Below are positions 1 through 6,708 of a DNA stretch of 64,000 nucleotides, one piece after another; positions within the stretch are counted from its first letter, which is position 1, and the number at the start of each line of letters is the position of its first letter. Position numbers and translations under genes: made by a program. The DNA is from an uncultured Veillonellaceae bacterium (lineage in GTDB: Bacteria > Bacillota > Negativicutes > Veillonellales > Negativicoccaceae), in assembly GCA_945876385.1 (NCBI GenBank), contig CAMCNU010000007.1, forward strand, positions 1 to 64,000, read 5' to 3'. The notes beneath the pieces were generated by a model. That model saw only the letters and a program-made list of their open reading frames with translations. It was not told the origin of the DNA and did no database searches.

Positions 1-86
1 AATTCTACGCCAATTGACTTGACGCAGCGGCGGAAACAGGCTAAGATAAAGACAGGCAAAACAGAAATTGCTAACAGGCGGAAACG
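1..86 (-). pseudogene. Decayed second copy of the Fst-like toxin gene
   Basis: On the minus strand, just beyond the toxin terminator, blocks matching the start of the intact toxin gene recur: GTTTCCGC, then a 14-base identical block (58-71, repeated at 200-213), then a TTAGCC-containing block. The intact gene has AATGGAGG where this copy has CTGTTA, so the start codon and ribosome site are gone. One frame still reads LAISVL before diverging. I read it as a decayed tandem duplicate, possibly continuing beyond the window edge. Confidence 0.4.
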
Positions 87-114
87 AAAAGGGACGGCGG
101 CTACCGTCCCTTTT
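87..114 (-). terminator. Terminator downstream of the small toxin-like gene
   Basis: An 11-bp perfect stem (87-97 with 104-114) lies 7 bases past the stop codon of the toxin-like gene. On the minus strand it is followed by a short T-rich run. The stem is symmetrical and could also act on the plus strand, where it is followed by CCC and then T. Confidence 0.6.
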
Positions 115-120
115 CCCTTT

Positions 121-219
121 TTATTTGCGCCGGCGCAGGTAGTCCTTGTAGGCGGCAAGGATGATACCGACCGCAAGCGGGGCTAAAAAGGTCGCCCATA
201 AAACAGAAATTGCCTCCAT
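121..219 (-). CDS. Small Fst/Ldr-like type I toxin peptide, 32 aa
   Basis: This 32-residue peptide has one hydrophobic segment (about residues 5-23) containing LAPLAVGIIL, followed by a charged tail ending YLRRRK. That layout, including the AP-x3-G pattern and the basic C-terminus, matches membrane toxins of the Fst/Ldr type I toxin-antitoxin group, which damage the inner membrane when overproduced and are held in check by an antisense RNA. The start is fixed by a strong AAGGAGGTG ribosome site 6 bases upstream. That site lies inside a 10-bp hairpin (225-252), so translation is probably restrained by RNA structure. The gene is followed by its own terminator. The family assignment is by pattern only. 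The gene is too short for usual gene finders. Confidence 0.7.
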   Translation of the reverse strand: MEAISVLWATFLAPLAVGIILAAYKDYLRRRK

Positions 220-224
220 TGCGG

Positions 225-255
225 AAACACCTCCTTTCTATTGGAGGTGTTTTTA
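225..255. promoter_or_regulatory. Hairpin sequestering the toxin ribosome site, also terminator-like on the plus strand
   Basis: Bases 225-234 and 243-252 form a perfect 10-bp stem with an 8-base loop. On the minus strand the stem contains the AGGAGGTG ribosome site of the toxin gene, so the site would be hidden when the RNA folds. On the plus strand the same stem is followed by TTTTATTTT and reads as an intrinsic terminator, which could end an RNA antisense to the toxin message. The structure is seen directly; the double use is inferred. Confidence 0.6.
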
Positions 256-477
256 TTTTAGCAGATGAGTATATCCATGCCAAATGATTGGCTACGCAGT
301 CATCGTATCGTCAGAGATTTGCTTGATTACAAAAGGACGGATGACGGTTCACGTGCGCGAAACCCCAAAACACCCGCGTGTGCGGAACAATCCTATCGGT
401 CGCGGGGATGTGGTATGATGGGTACGGATAGTCTATGGCAAGTCGGCGCTCCTCTCGTGATGAGGGGAGGTGGTACT

Positions 478-555
478 ATGACGGTATACGAAGCAATATC
501 GATGATGATACTGTTCGGTACGTTTGTAGTGCTCCTCATGAATACCAAGAAGTAA
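478..555 (+). CDS. Putative holin-like toxin peptide, 25 aa
   Basis: This 25-residue peptide begins MTVYEAISMMILFGTFVVLL and ends NTKK. The MTVYEA-x2-xM-x2-FGT pattern is the hallmark of the small peptides annotated in Firmicutes as putative holin-like toxins, thought to be type I toxins. It has one transmembrane segment and a short lysine tail. The ribosome site GGGGAGGTGG is 6 bases from the ATG, and its 5' part can pair with CCTCTC just upstream (six pairs, one wobble), again suggesting structural control. A TATGAT element preceded by TG (414-419) is the likely extended -10. A short GC-rich hairpin follows. No antisense RNA can be proven by eye. Confidence 0.7.
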   Translation: MTVYEAISMMILFGTFVVLLMNTKK

Positions 556-565
556 GCATGAGAAA

Positions 566-590
566 GGCCGCCTTGTGGCGGCCACTTGAG
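566..590 (+). terminator. Hairpin after the holin-like toxin gene
   Basis: A 7-bp GC-rich stem (566-572 with 577-583) with a TTGT loop starts 11 bases after the stop codon. The T-run behind it is weak, so termination may be partial. Confidence 0.4.
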
Positions 591-681
591 TTTTCGGAGT
601 AGCCGACACAGCACATGTCATAGGCTATCCTTTGCTTGTATTATAACAGAGCCTGCCTGTGTCTGCAAGGGACATAAAAAA

Positions 682-701
682 ACGCCCGCGGGCGCGGGCG
701 T
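682..701 (-). terminator. Terminator of tRNA-Ser
   Basis: An 8-bp GC-only-core stem (682-689 with 694-701) is followed on the minus strand by a run of seven T. It lies about 40 bases beyond the tRNA 3' end and is a canonical intrinsic terminator. Confidence 0.8.
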
Positions 702-740
702 ATCGTTTGCGTATGGCGGGAAACATTCCCGACGGTGTGG

Positions 741-829
741 TGGCGGAGAGGGTGGGATTCGAACCCACGGCCCCTTGCGGGATCACCGGTTTTCAAGACC
801 GGCTCCTTAAACCACTCGGACACCTCTCC
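741..829 (-). tRNA. tRNA-Ser (anticodon UGA)
   Basis: The minus strand folds as a class II tRNA with acceptor stem GGAGAGG/CCTCTCC, a T-loop GTTCGAATC, a long variable arm, and an encoded CCA end (741-743). The anticodon stem CCGGT/ACCGG encloses the loop CTTGAAA, giving anticodon TGA (complement of 793-795), which decodes UCA and related serine codons. The long variable arm is typical of serine tRNAs. It has its own promoter and terminator. Confidence 0.97.
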
Positions 830-839
830 AACAAGCATT

Positions 840-868
840 ATTATATCATCGGCGCGCGTTTTTTCCAA
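840..868 (-). promoter_or_regulatory. Promoter of tRNA-Ser
   Basis: On the minus strand TTGGAA (863-868) and TATAAT (840-845) are separated by exactly 17 bases, ending 11 bases before the tRNA 5' end. Confidence 0.7.
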
Positions 869-871
869 CTG

Positions 872-1828
872 TCAAAAGAGGTCGCGCCGCCAGAGGAAGT
901 AGGCGGCGGCCATCATGATGACCATGGATACGCCGAAGACGGCGGCAAAGCCGTAGCCGGCGTCTTGCCAAGGTACGGGGACATTAATCCCCCAGAGGCT
1001 GAAGACGACGGTCGGCATGGAGAGCAGGATGGTCATCGCGGCCATGAATTTCATGACGCGGTTGAGGTTGTTGGAGATGATTGAGGCAAAGGCGTCCATC
1101 ATGCTGATGAGAATGTTGGAGTACATGGATACGGTCTCGATCGCCTGATTGTTTTCGACGATGACGTCTTCGAGGAGGTCTTCGTCTTCTTCGTACATCT
1201 TGAGTATCGGGCGTTGTTGGACGCTGTTGCGCAGGCGCAAGAGTTTTTCCATGACGATGCCGTTTGCCTTGAGTGCGCTGGTGAAGTAGGTGAGTGATTT
1301 TTGCAGCTCGAGCAGCTGGAAAAATTCCTTGTTTTTCATCGATTCACGCACTTGGGTTTCGATGGTTTCCGTGCGGCGGTTGATTTCCTGCAAGGCGCGC
1401 AGGAACAGGGTCGCCGTGCGGCTCATGATTTGAAAGAGAAAGCGGGTCTTTTTGTAGGTGCGGAAGGTGTTGAACCGGTTTTCCAAAAAGACGCTGATGA
1501 CGTCGCTGGTTTCCAGTGTCACGGTGATGAAGAGTCGCGGCGTGACAAAGATGCCGAGCGGCAAGGTGTCGTAGTTGTTGTCTTCGGCCCGCAGGACCGG
1601 GGTGTTGATGACGACGTAGATGAATTCGTCCTCCCATTCGACGTGGGAGCGTTCTTCCGGGTCGAGGGCGGAGCGAAATTCGCTCGTGGGTATCTCGCTG
1701 ATGGCGGCCAAGGTCTCAAGCTCCGCCTCGGTCGGCGCGGTCGCGTGAATCCACGAGCCTTTTTCGGCCGTGTCGAGTGCGACGGGCTGCAAGTTGTGTT
1801 CTTCGTCGTGCTTGTATGCCACCAGCAT
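872..1828 (-). CDS. corA: CorA-family divalent metal ion transporter
   Basis: CorA proteins are pentameric inner-membrane channels carrying Mg2+, Co2+ or related ions. This 318-residue protein is the usual length: a soluble alpha/beta and long-helix domain (residues 1 to about 255) and two C-terminal membrane helices (about 258-279 and 290-314). The signature loop after the first helix normally reads GMN; here it is GIN (280-282) in LWGINVPVP, so the selectivity filter keeps Gly and Asn but has Ile for Met. The start is supported by AGGAGGAA 5 bases upstream. It is divergent from rpsF and precedes tRNA-Ser, which has its own promoter. Whether the main ion is Mg2+ or a transition metal cannot be read from the sequence. 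Confidence 0.88.
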   Translation of the reverse strand: MLVAYKHDEEHNLQPVALDTAEKGSWIHATAPTEAELETLAAISEIPTSEFRSALDPEERSHVEWEDEFIYVVINTPVLRAEDNNYDTLPLGIFVTPRLFITVTLETSDVISVFLENRFNTFRTYKKTRFLFQIMSRTATLFLRALQEINRRTETIETQVRESMKNKEFFQLLELQKSLTYFTSALKANGIVMEKLLRLRNSVQQRPILKMYEEDEDLLEDVIVENNQAIETVSMYSNILISMMDAFASIISNNLNRVMKFMAAMTILLSMPTVVFSLWGINVPVPWQDAGYGFAAVFGVSMVIMMAAAYFLWRRDLF

Positions 1829-1914
1829 AGGGTTCCTCCTCGGTACGGTTTATCATACTGTATTTATTATACACGTGCGGCGCGAAAAAGAAAACCGCGC
1901 ACACGGTGAAAAAG

Positions 1915-1943
1915 TTGCACCGTCGGAGCAAATCGGTTATAAT
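1915..1943 (+). promoter_or_regulatory. Promoter of the rpsF-ssb-rpsR operon
   Basis: TTGCAC (1915-1920) and TATAAT (1938-1943) are separated by 17 bases. Transcription would start near 1951, leaving an 80-base leader before rpsF. Confidence 0.8.
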
Positions 1944-1954
1944 ATATAAGCTAT

Positions 1955-2003
1955 GTATCCGAACGGATTCGGATACGGCTCCTAGCCCTTTGTGAGAAAG
2001 GGC
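1955..2003 (+). promoter_or_regulatory. Structured rpsF leader, possible S6:S18 autoregulatory element
   Basis: The leader holds a perfect 9-bp hairpin (1955-1963 with 1968-1976, loop CGGA), then a second hairpin GCCCTT/AAGGGC (about 1986-2003). Leaders of rpsF in many bacteria carry an RNA motif bound by the S6:S18 pair to repress the operon. Position and CCGA/CGGA content fit, but I could not confirm the published consensus fold. Confidence 0.4.
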
Positions 2004-2030
2004 CATATGTCCAATGGAGGAGGTGTACAC

Positions 2031-2318
2031 ATGAACAAGAATTACGAAGTCATGTTCATCGTCAAGGTCGGAGAGGAAGACGTCGTGGAAGCAATGGTGA
2101 AACGCGTCGAAGATCTGATTACGAAAAACGGCGGTACGGTGAACAACATTGACCGGATGGGCAAGCGCCGTCTGGCGTATGAAGTCAAGAAACAGACGGA
2201 AGGCGATTACACGCTGATTGAGTTTGCGATTGACCCGAGCCAAATCAAGGAAATCGACCGCGTCATCAAAATCAACGAAAGCATTATCCGTCATTTAATT
2301 GTCAAACAGGACAAGTAA
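2031..2318 (+). CDS. rpsF: 30S ribosomal protein S6
   Basis: S6 binds 16S rRNA together with S18 in the platform of the small subunit. The 95-residue product begins MNKNYEVMFIV and contains the family core MGKRRLAYEVKKQTEGDYTL, near the usual S6 length. I chose the ATG at 2031 because GGAGGAGGT lies 6 bases upstream; an in-frame codon at 1992 would add 13 residues without a ribosome site or family support. It is first in the classic rpsF-ssb-rpsR operon, 13 bases from ssb, behind a clear promoter and a structured leader. Confidence 0.97.
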   Translation: MNKNYEVMFIVKVGEEDVVEAMVKRVEDLITKNGGTVNNIDRMGKRRLAYEVKKQTEGDYTLIEFAIDPSQIKEIDRVIKINESIIRHLIVKQDK

Positions 2319-2331
2319 GCGGAGGTAGAAG

Positions 2332-2769
2332 ATGAATTCGGTACAGGTATTGGGGAATCTGACGAAGGATCCGGAAGTACGTTACACGAAGACGGGACGC
2401 GCCGTGGCATCGTTCACGGTGGCGGTGAACCGCACGTGGGTGACGCCGCAGGGTGAGCAACGCGAAACGACGGATTATATCCCGGTGGTCGCGTGGGGCA
2501 ATCTCGCGGAGATGGTCGGACAGCAGCTGACGAAAGGGGCACGGACTTTTGTGGAAGGCCGGTTCCAGACGCGTTCGTATGACGCGCAGGACGGGACAAA
2601 GCGGTATGTCACGGAAGTCGTCGCCAATCTTGTCGCCCCGAATGCGAGCTACGGTACGAGTGCGGCCGGCGCGAAAGACGGCAATGTCGGGTTGCGGCCG
2701 GAGCCGAAGGCGGATTATACGCAGTTCGGTGCGCCGGCAGGGCCTTCGGATGAGGAAATCCCGTTTTAA
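2332..2769 (+). CDS. ssb: Single-stranded DNA-binding protein
   Basis: SSB coats single-stranded DNA in replication, repair and recombination. The 145-residue protein opens MNSVQVLGNLTKDPEVRYT, the standard start of the OB fold (residues 1 to about 108), continues through a flexible linker and ends DEEIPF, the acidic tip that recruits partners such as helicases and exonucleases. The ribosome site GGAGGTAGAAG directly precedes the ATG. It sits between rpsF and rpsR, as in most Firmicutes, so it is probably co-transcribed with ribosomal genes and tied to growth rate. Confidence 0.97.
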   Translation: MNSVQVLGNLTKDPEVRYTKTGRAVASFTVAVNRTWVTPQGEQRETTDYIPVVAWGNLAEMVGQQLTKGARTFVEGRFQTRSYDAQDGTKRYVTEVVANLVAPNASYGTSAAGAKDGNVGLRPEPKADYTQFGAPAGPSDEEIPF

Positions 2770-2790
2770 CGAACGGGGAAGGAGGACAGT

Positions 2791-3021
2791 ATGAGAAGAG
2801 AACGTGGCAGACGCCCGAGAAGAAAAGTCTGCAAAATCGATGCGGATAAAATTGAACAGTTGGATTATAAAGATATCGCGTTGTTGCGCCAGTTCACATC
2901 GGAACGCGGAAAGATTTTGCCGCGCCGTGTGACGGGGGCATGCGCCAAGCACCAACGGAAAATCACGCTGGCGATCAAACAGGCACGCGCGATTGCGCTG
3001 TTGCCGTTTTCGGCAGACTGA
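2791..3021 (+). CDS. rpsR: 30S ribosomal protein S18
   Basis: S18 pairs with S6 on the 30S platform. The 76-residue basic protein contains the family signature from [12 protein letters not shown]-like residues (about 31-36 onward) to the core [16 protein letters not shown] (about 43-58). An early CKIDAD stretch retains one cysteine, but not the CxxC-type zinc pattern of some paralogues. AAGGAGGACAGT precedes the ATG. It is last in the operon; an intrinsic terminator follows within 20 bases. Confidence 0.97.
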   Translation: MRRERGRRPRRKVCKIDADKIEQLDYKDIALLRQFTSERGKILPRRVTGACAKHQRKITLAIKQARAIALLPFSAD

Positions 3022-3034
3022 GAAAGAGAAAAAG

Positions 3035-3059
3035 AAAAGACGCTGCGGCGTCTTTTTTT
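3035..3059 (+). terminator. Terminator of the rpsF-ssb-rpsR operon
   Basis: The stem AGACGC/GCGTCT (3038-3043 with 3048-3053), flanked by A and T runs with eight T in a row, follows rpsR. Confidence 0.85.
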
Positions 3060-3141
3060 GTGCGCCGGTATCGGCGGGGCGCGTCCGCATGGTACAATAA
3101 CAGCAGGACAGAGAGGGAATTCACGAAAAGGAGTGAGACGG

Positions 3142-4527
3142 ATGGAATATCGGATTGAGCATGATACGCTCGGCGAAGTCAAGGTGCCGGCGGAACGCAA
3201 ATGGGGTGCCCAGACGGAGCGGTCATTTGAAAATTTCAAAATCGGGACAAAAAAGATGCCGACGGAGATTATTCGCGCGTTTGCGGTGTTGAAGAAGTGC
3301 GCCGCAAAGGCGAATGCGGCGCTGGGCAAGGTAAGCGCGGAGAAGGCGGCCGTCATCGCGGAGGTGTGCGATGAGATTTTGGCGGGGCAGTGGCCGGATG
3401 AGTTTCCGCTGGTGATTTACCAGACGGGGTCGGGCACGCAGTCGAATATGAATGTGAATGAAGTGGTGGCGCATATCGCCAATGAAAAGCTGGCGGCACG
3501 CGGCAGTGCGCTGCGGATTCATCCGAACGACGATGTGAACAGCTCGCAGTCGTCGAACGATACGTTCCCGACGGCGATGCATATTGCCGCAGTGCAGGCA
3601 CTGCACGAGTACTTGTACACCCCGATGCGCGAGTTGCGCGCGACCCTGGCAGAGAAGAGCGAAACGTATGCCGGGCTGGTAAAAATCGGACGGACGCATT
3701 TGCAAGACGCGACGCCGCTCACGCTCGGACAGGAAATCTCGGGCTGGGTATCGATGCTCGACCATACGCTGGCGATGATTGCGGAAAGCGAGCGCGGGTT
3801 TTATGAGCTGGCACTCGGCGGGACGGCAGTCGGTACGGGGCTGAATGCGCCGGTCGGCTTTGCGGAAGCCGTCGCGGCGGAGATTGCGGCGGAGACGGGG
3901 ATGCCGTTTGTGACCGCGGCCAATAAATTCCACTCGTTGACGTCCAAGGACGCGTTTGTGTACAATCACGGCGCGATTGAGGCGGCGGCGATGAATGCGA
4001 TGAAAATTGCCAATGACGTGCGCTTGTTGGCGTGCGGGCCGCGGGCGGGATTTGCCGAAATCGAGATTCCCGCCAACGAGCCGGGGTCGTCGATTATGCC
4101 GGGCAAGGTCAATCCGACCCAGTGCGAAGCCTTGACGATGGTGGCGTGCCGCGTGCACGGCAATGCGGCGACGATTGCGATGGCGGCCTCGCAGGGGCAT
4201 TTTGAGCTGAATGTATTCATGCCGGTGTTGATGGATGCGTACCTGGAGTCGGTGCGGCTTTTGGGTGATGCGCTTCGTTCGTTTGACGTGCACTGCGCGA
4301 CGGGGATTACCGCAAACGAAGACCGCATCCGCGAAGGTGTCGAACGCTCGCTCATGCTGGTGACGGCGTTGGCGCCGCATATCGGCTACGAAAAGGCGGC
4401 GGAAATCGCCAAGACCGCGCATCGCGAGCACAGCAGTCTGCGCGAGGCGGCGCTTTCGCTGGGCTATGTGACGGCGGACGAGTACGACTGCTATGTGGTG
4501 CCCGCCGATATGGTGCACCCGAAATAA
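3142..4527 (+). CDS. fumC: Class II fumarate hydratase
   Basis: This iron-independent fumarase interconverts fumarate and L-malate in the cytoplasm. The 461-residue length is standard. Seen motifs are the substrate-binding GSGTQSNMN, the [10 protein letters not shown] stretch with the catalytic histidine region, and the signature [11 protein letters not shown] at residues 315-325 with the mobile SS loop. I start at the ATG at 3142, after AAAAGGAGTGAGACG; an upstream in-frame codon would overlap the rpsR terminator. In an anaerobe it probably runs toward fumarate and succinate in a reductive branch. A TACAAT preceded by TGG (3093-3098) is a possible extended -10. It appears to be a single-gene unit. 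Confidence 0.96.
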   Translation: MEYRIEHDTLGEVKVPAERKWGAQTERSFENFKIGTKKMPTEIIRAFAVLKKCAAKANAALGKVSAEKAAVIAEVCDEILAGQWPDEFPLVIYQTGSGTQSNMNVNEVVAHIANEKLAARGSALRIHPNDDVNSSQSSNDTFPTAMHIAAVQALHEYLYTPMRELRATLAEKSETYAGLVKIGRTHLQDATPLTLGQEISGWVSMLDHTLAMIAESERGFYELALGGTAVGTGLNAPVGFAEAVAAEIAAETGMPFVTAANKFHSLTSKDAFVYNHGAIEAAAMNAMKIANDVRLLACGPRAGFAEIEIPANEPGSSIMPGKVNPTQCEALTMVACRVHGNAATIAMAASQGHFELNVFMPVLMDAYLESVRLLGDALRSFDVHCATGITANEDRIREGVERSLMLVTALAPHIGYEKAAEIAKTAHREHSSLREAALSLGYVTADEYDCYVVPADMVHPK

Positions 4528-4599
4528 GCGCCGCGAAAAGCGACGGCGAGATGTACACTGCGCCCCCGGTCGGGCAGAAAAATCAAGATTGTTTTAGAC

Positions 4600-4636
4600 G
4601 GGCTGACCTCGGCACTCTTCCGGGGTCAGTCCTTTT
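4600..4636 (+). terminator. Probable terminator of fumC
   Basis: A 9-bp stem with one wobble (4600-4608 with 4624-4632) and a 15-base loop is followed by TTTT. It lies about 70 bases downstream of the fumC stop. Confidence 0.5.
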
Positions 4637-4924
4637 CGATGCGCCTGTCGCACTGCGTGCCCCGACAGAGGCGTATCGGGGGTACATTCTCCGCACACTT
4701 TTGGCCGCAATCTCATTCTCCTGCGTTGACACGCATCGTTTCGTCCGAATACCGCTTCGGTTGCGGGCATCGTCCGAATTGTTGCCGTATCGGGTCGAGT
4801 GTTAGTCGGTATGAGCCGCTTGCGGCGGACAGATTGGGCGGCACGGCGTGGCGGGCGGCGGTCGCGGCAGTATGTCAAGGTATCGCCAACTATCTGTCAT
4901 GGCAAAGTAAATCAAAACTAGCCA
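4637..4924. other. Unassigned intergenic stretch
   Basis: About 290 bases without a supportable gene. Open frames on both strands here lack ribosome sites and have no recognisable protein character. I saw no riboswitch consensus for FMN, thiamine or cobalamin. The only readable signal is the weak promoter at its downstream edge. Confidence 0.6.
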
Positions 4925-4953
4925 TTGGTGTCGGTGCAGTCGTCTGCTAAGAT
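4925..4953 (+). promoter_or_regulatory. Possible promoter of the ECF S-component gene
   Basis: TTGGTG (4925-4930) and TAAGAT (4948-4953) are spaced by 17 bases, leaving a leader of only about 15 bases. Confidence 0.35.
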
Positions 4954-4974
4954 AGCAGTCGAGGAGGGACAACT

Positions 4975-5538
4975 ATGGGTGTACGAAAATTGACATTGGC
5001 CGGTATGATGGCGGCCGCGGCATTGATTTCTTTTGTGTATTTGCGGATGGAGATTCCGCTCTTGTTCGGCTTGACGGGGAAGGTGTACATCGGCTATACT
5101 TTTATCCTGCTGACGGGCTTGCTGGCGGGGCGCTGGTACGGTGCGTTTGCCGGTGCGGTCGGGCTGACCTTGGCGGATGTGATGGCGGGGTACCTGACGA
5201 GCGCGATTCCGACGTTTTTCTCATTCTTGATTATGGGCTACGCGGCGGGGGTGCTTGCGGATCGGTGGCGCGCCGGGCGCGGGGAAACGAAATCGATGGT
5301 ACTGACGGTGTCGTCGCTGGCGTGCATCATCTTCGGTCTGGCGGAGCCGATTATCCGCTCGACGTTCAAGTACTTCGTGCTCGGTTATCCCTTGCCGATG
5401 GCCATCGGGGCGGCGGGCAATGTGCTCTTTGCGACAGTGTTGAGCGCGGTGCCGTCGATTATCCTGGCGGGCATGCTGTACAGCGCGTTGCGGCGGGCGA
5501 TGCCGCAGGAGACGGCGGCGATGATTGCTTCGCGCTGA
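4975..5538 (+). CDS. ECF transporter S component (substrate unknown)
   Basis: S components are small membrane proteins that bind a vitamin or metal chelate and dock on the shared EcfAA'T module. The 187-residue protein has about five or six hydrophobic helices. The early segment MEIPLLFGLTGKVYIGYTF and the following GLLAGRWYGAFAGAVGLTLADV resemble the ECF S-component fold that includes riboflavin- and folate-type members. GAGGAGGGACAACT precedes the start. No EcfA or EcfT gene is in the window, so it probably belongs to a group II system sharing a distant energizing module. The substrate cannot be named; no riboswitch is visible to give it away. Confidence 0.75.
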   Translation: MGVRKLTLAGMMAAAALISFVYLRMEIPLLFGLTGKVYIGYTFILLTGLLAGRWYGAFAGAVGLTLADVMAGYLTSAIPTFFSFLIMGYAAGVLADRWRAGRGETKSMVLTVSSLACIIFGLAEPIIRSTFKYFVLGYPLPMAIGAAGNVLFATVLSAVPSIILAGMLYSALRRAMPQETAAMIASR

Positions 5539-5589
5539 CGGCGCCTGATGTCCGGAGCGCATGCGGTGACTGTGTCAATTGATTGTATT

Positions 5590-5617
5590 TTGCATGTAAA
5601 TATAATCATGCTATAAT
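5590..5617 (+). promoter_or_regulatory. Promoter of the iron-type binding protein, with a weak Fur-like overlap
   Basis: TTGCAT (5590-5595) and TATAAT (5612-5617) are 16 bases apart. The spacer contains ATATAATCAT, agreeing with the classic 19-base Fur consensus at about 12 positions by eye. The promoter is convincing; the Fur site is only suggestive. Confidence 0.6.
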
Positions 5618-5666
5618 ATTGACATAGGCTCGTGGAAGACGAGCGACCGCATAAAGGAGGAGACAT

Positions 5667-6650
5667 ATGAAGAAGTGGTTATTGGGAACGGCTGTCGCGA
5701 TGTCGGTGCTCGCACTGGCAGGCTGCGGCAGTGACAAGCCGGCAACAACGGCGCAATCGACGGGCTATCCGGTGCAATGGGAAGAGCAGCTGGACGGCAC
5801 GTCCTATCAGGAAAAGGTCGCGCAAGCGCCGCAACGGGCAGTATCCATGTCGCAGGCGACGACGGAAATGTTGCTCGCGCTGGGCTTGGAAAAACAGATG
5901 GCCGGTACGGCATTCAAGGAAGAAGATATCTACGAACCGCTGCAGGCGGCGTATGACAAGGTGCCGGTACTCGCGGAAAAATGGCCGTCCTATGAAGTCT
6001 TTATCGCGGCCAAGCCGGACTTCACGACCGGTTGGCCGGTACCGTTCACCAAACGGGGTATCGAAGCAAGCAAAATCCGCGAAGCGGGTGTGCCGATTTA
6101 TGTACCGGATTCCATGCAAAAGGATGATGCGACACTGGATACATTGTTTGCCGATATGCTGACGTTGGGCAAGATTTTCAACGCATCGGACAAAGCGGAA
6201 AAATGGGTCGCCGATCAGAAAAAACAACTGGCGGCGGCACAGGACAAGCTCAAAAACTTGCCGGAAAAACGTGTATTTGTTTATGACTCGGAAGATGAAC
6301 AGCCCTTTACCGTGTTTGAAGGCTATACGACGAGCGTACTGAACCTCATCGGCGCGAAAAACGTCATGAGCGGTCTGGGCACGGACAAAACCTGGGCGAA
6401 AGCCAGCTGGGAAGATGTCATCGCGCAGGATCCGGAATACATCATCATCGTGGACTACGGCACGAGCATCCGCAACACGGATGATTTCGACGGCAAGGTC
6501 GCGGCACTCAAAGCCAATCCCGCCCTGCAGAATATGACGGCAGTCAAAGAAGGGCATTTCATCCGCGTCAAGCTCTCGGAAATCACTCCGGGCGTGCGCA
6601 CGGTCGCCGCGCTCGAACGCTTGGCCAAGGAAATTCACGGCTTGCAATAA
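5667..6650 (+). CDS. Iron-siderophore/heme-type ABC substrate-binding lipoprotein
   Basis: This is a periplasmic binding protein of the FepB/BtuF/FhuD fold (PF01497 type). The 327-residue precursor has a signal peptide with lipobox LALAGC, making Cys20 the lipidated residue. It contains the typical early stretch APQRAVSMSQATTEMLLALG and a long backbone helix between two lobes. AAAGGAGGAGACAT precedes the ATG. It converges on the ATPase and permease genes at 6709-8468 and shares their terminator, so the three probably form one importer despite opposite strands. The substrate (ferric siderophore, heme or cobalamin) is not decided; Fur-like sequences near both promoters favour iron. Confidence 0.85.
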   Translation: MKKWLLGTAVAMSVLALAGCGSDKPATTAQSTGYPVQWEEQLDGTSYQEKVAQAPQRAVSMSQATTEMLLALGLEKQMAGTAFKEEDIYEPLQAAYDKVPVLAEKWPSYEVFIAAKPDFTTGWPVPFTKRGIEASKIREAGVPIYVPDSMQKDDATLDTLFADMLTLGKIFNASDKAEKWVADQKKQLAAAQDKLKNLPEKRVFVYDSEDEQPFTVFEGYTTSVLNLIGAKNVMSGLGTDKTWAKASWEDVIAQDPEYIIIVDYGTSIRNTDDFDGKVAALKANPALQNMTAVKEGHFIRVKLSEITPGVRTVAALERLAKEIHGLQ

Positions 6651-6663
6651 TCATGCACATACA

Positions 6664-6697
6664 AAACACACCTCGAATGCGGCGAGGTGTGTTTTTG
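6664..6697. terminator. Bidirectional terminator between convergent transporter genes
   Basis: The stem CACACCTCG/CGAGGTGTG (about 6667-6675 with 6683-6691) has T-runs on the plus side and an A-rich flank on the other, so it can end both convergent transcripts. Confidence 0.75.
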
Positions 6698-6708
6698 TGT
6701 GCGTGTAT

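Noticed and set aside
741-829. tRNA-Ser as the attachment site of an integrated element
   Set aside because: No integrase gene and no direct repeat of the tRNA 3' end were found in the window.
3058-3141. Longer start for fumarase at 3058
   Set aside because: It would overlap the rpsR terminator; the ATG at 3142 has a ribosome site and family-typical N-terminus.
4594-4878. A 94-codon minus-strand frame in the gap after fumC
   Set aside because: It starts with TTG without a ribosome site, crosses the fumC terminator and is full of Arg and Pro, typical of a shadow frame in GC-rich DNA.
4640-4974. A possible riboswitch before the ECF S-component gene
   Set aside because: No FMN, thiamine, cobalamin or folate consensus is visible, and the best promoter leaves only a 15-base leader.
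5667-5690. The binding protein at 5667 as a cobalamin-specific BtuF
   Set aside because: No cobalamin-specific residues can be judged by eye, and Fur-like sequences point to iron instead; specificity is left open.
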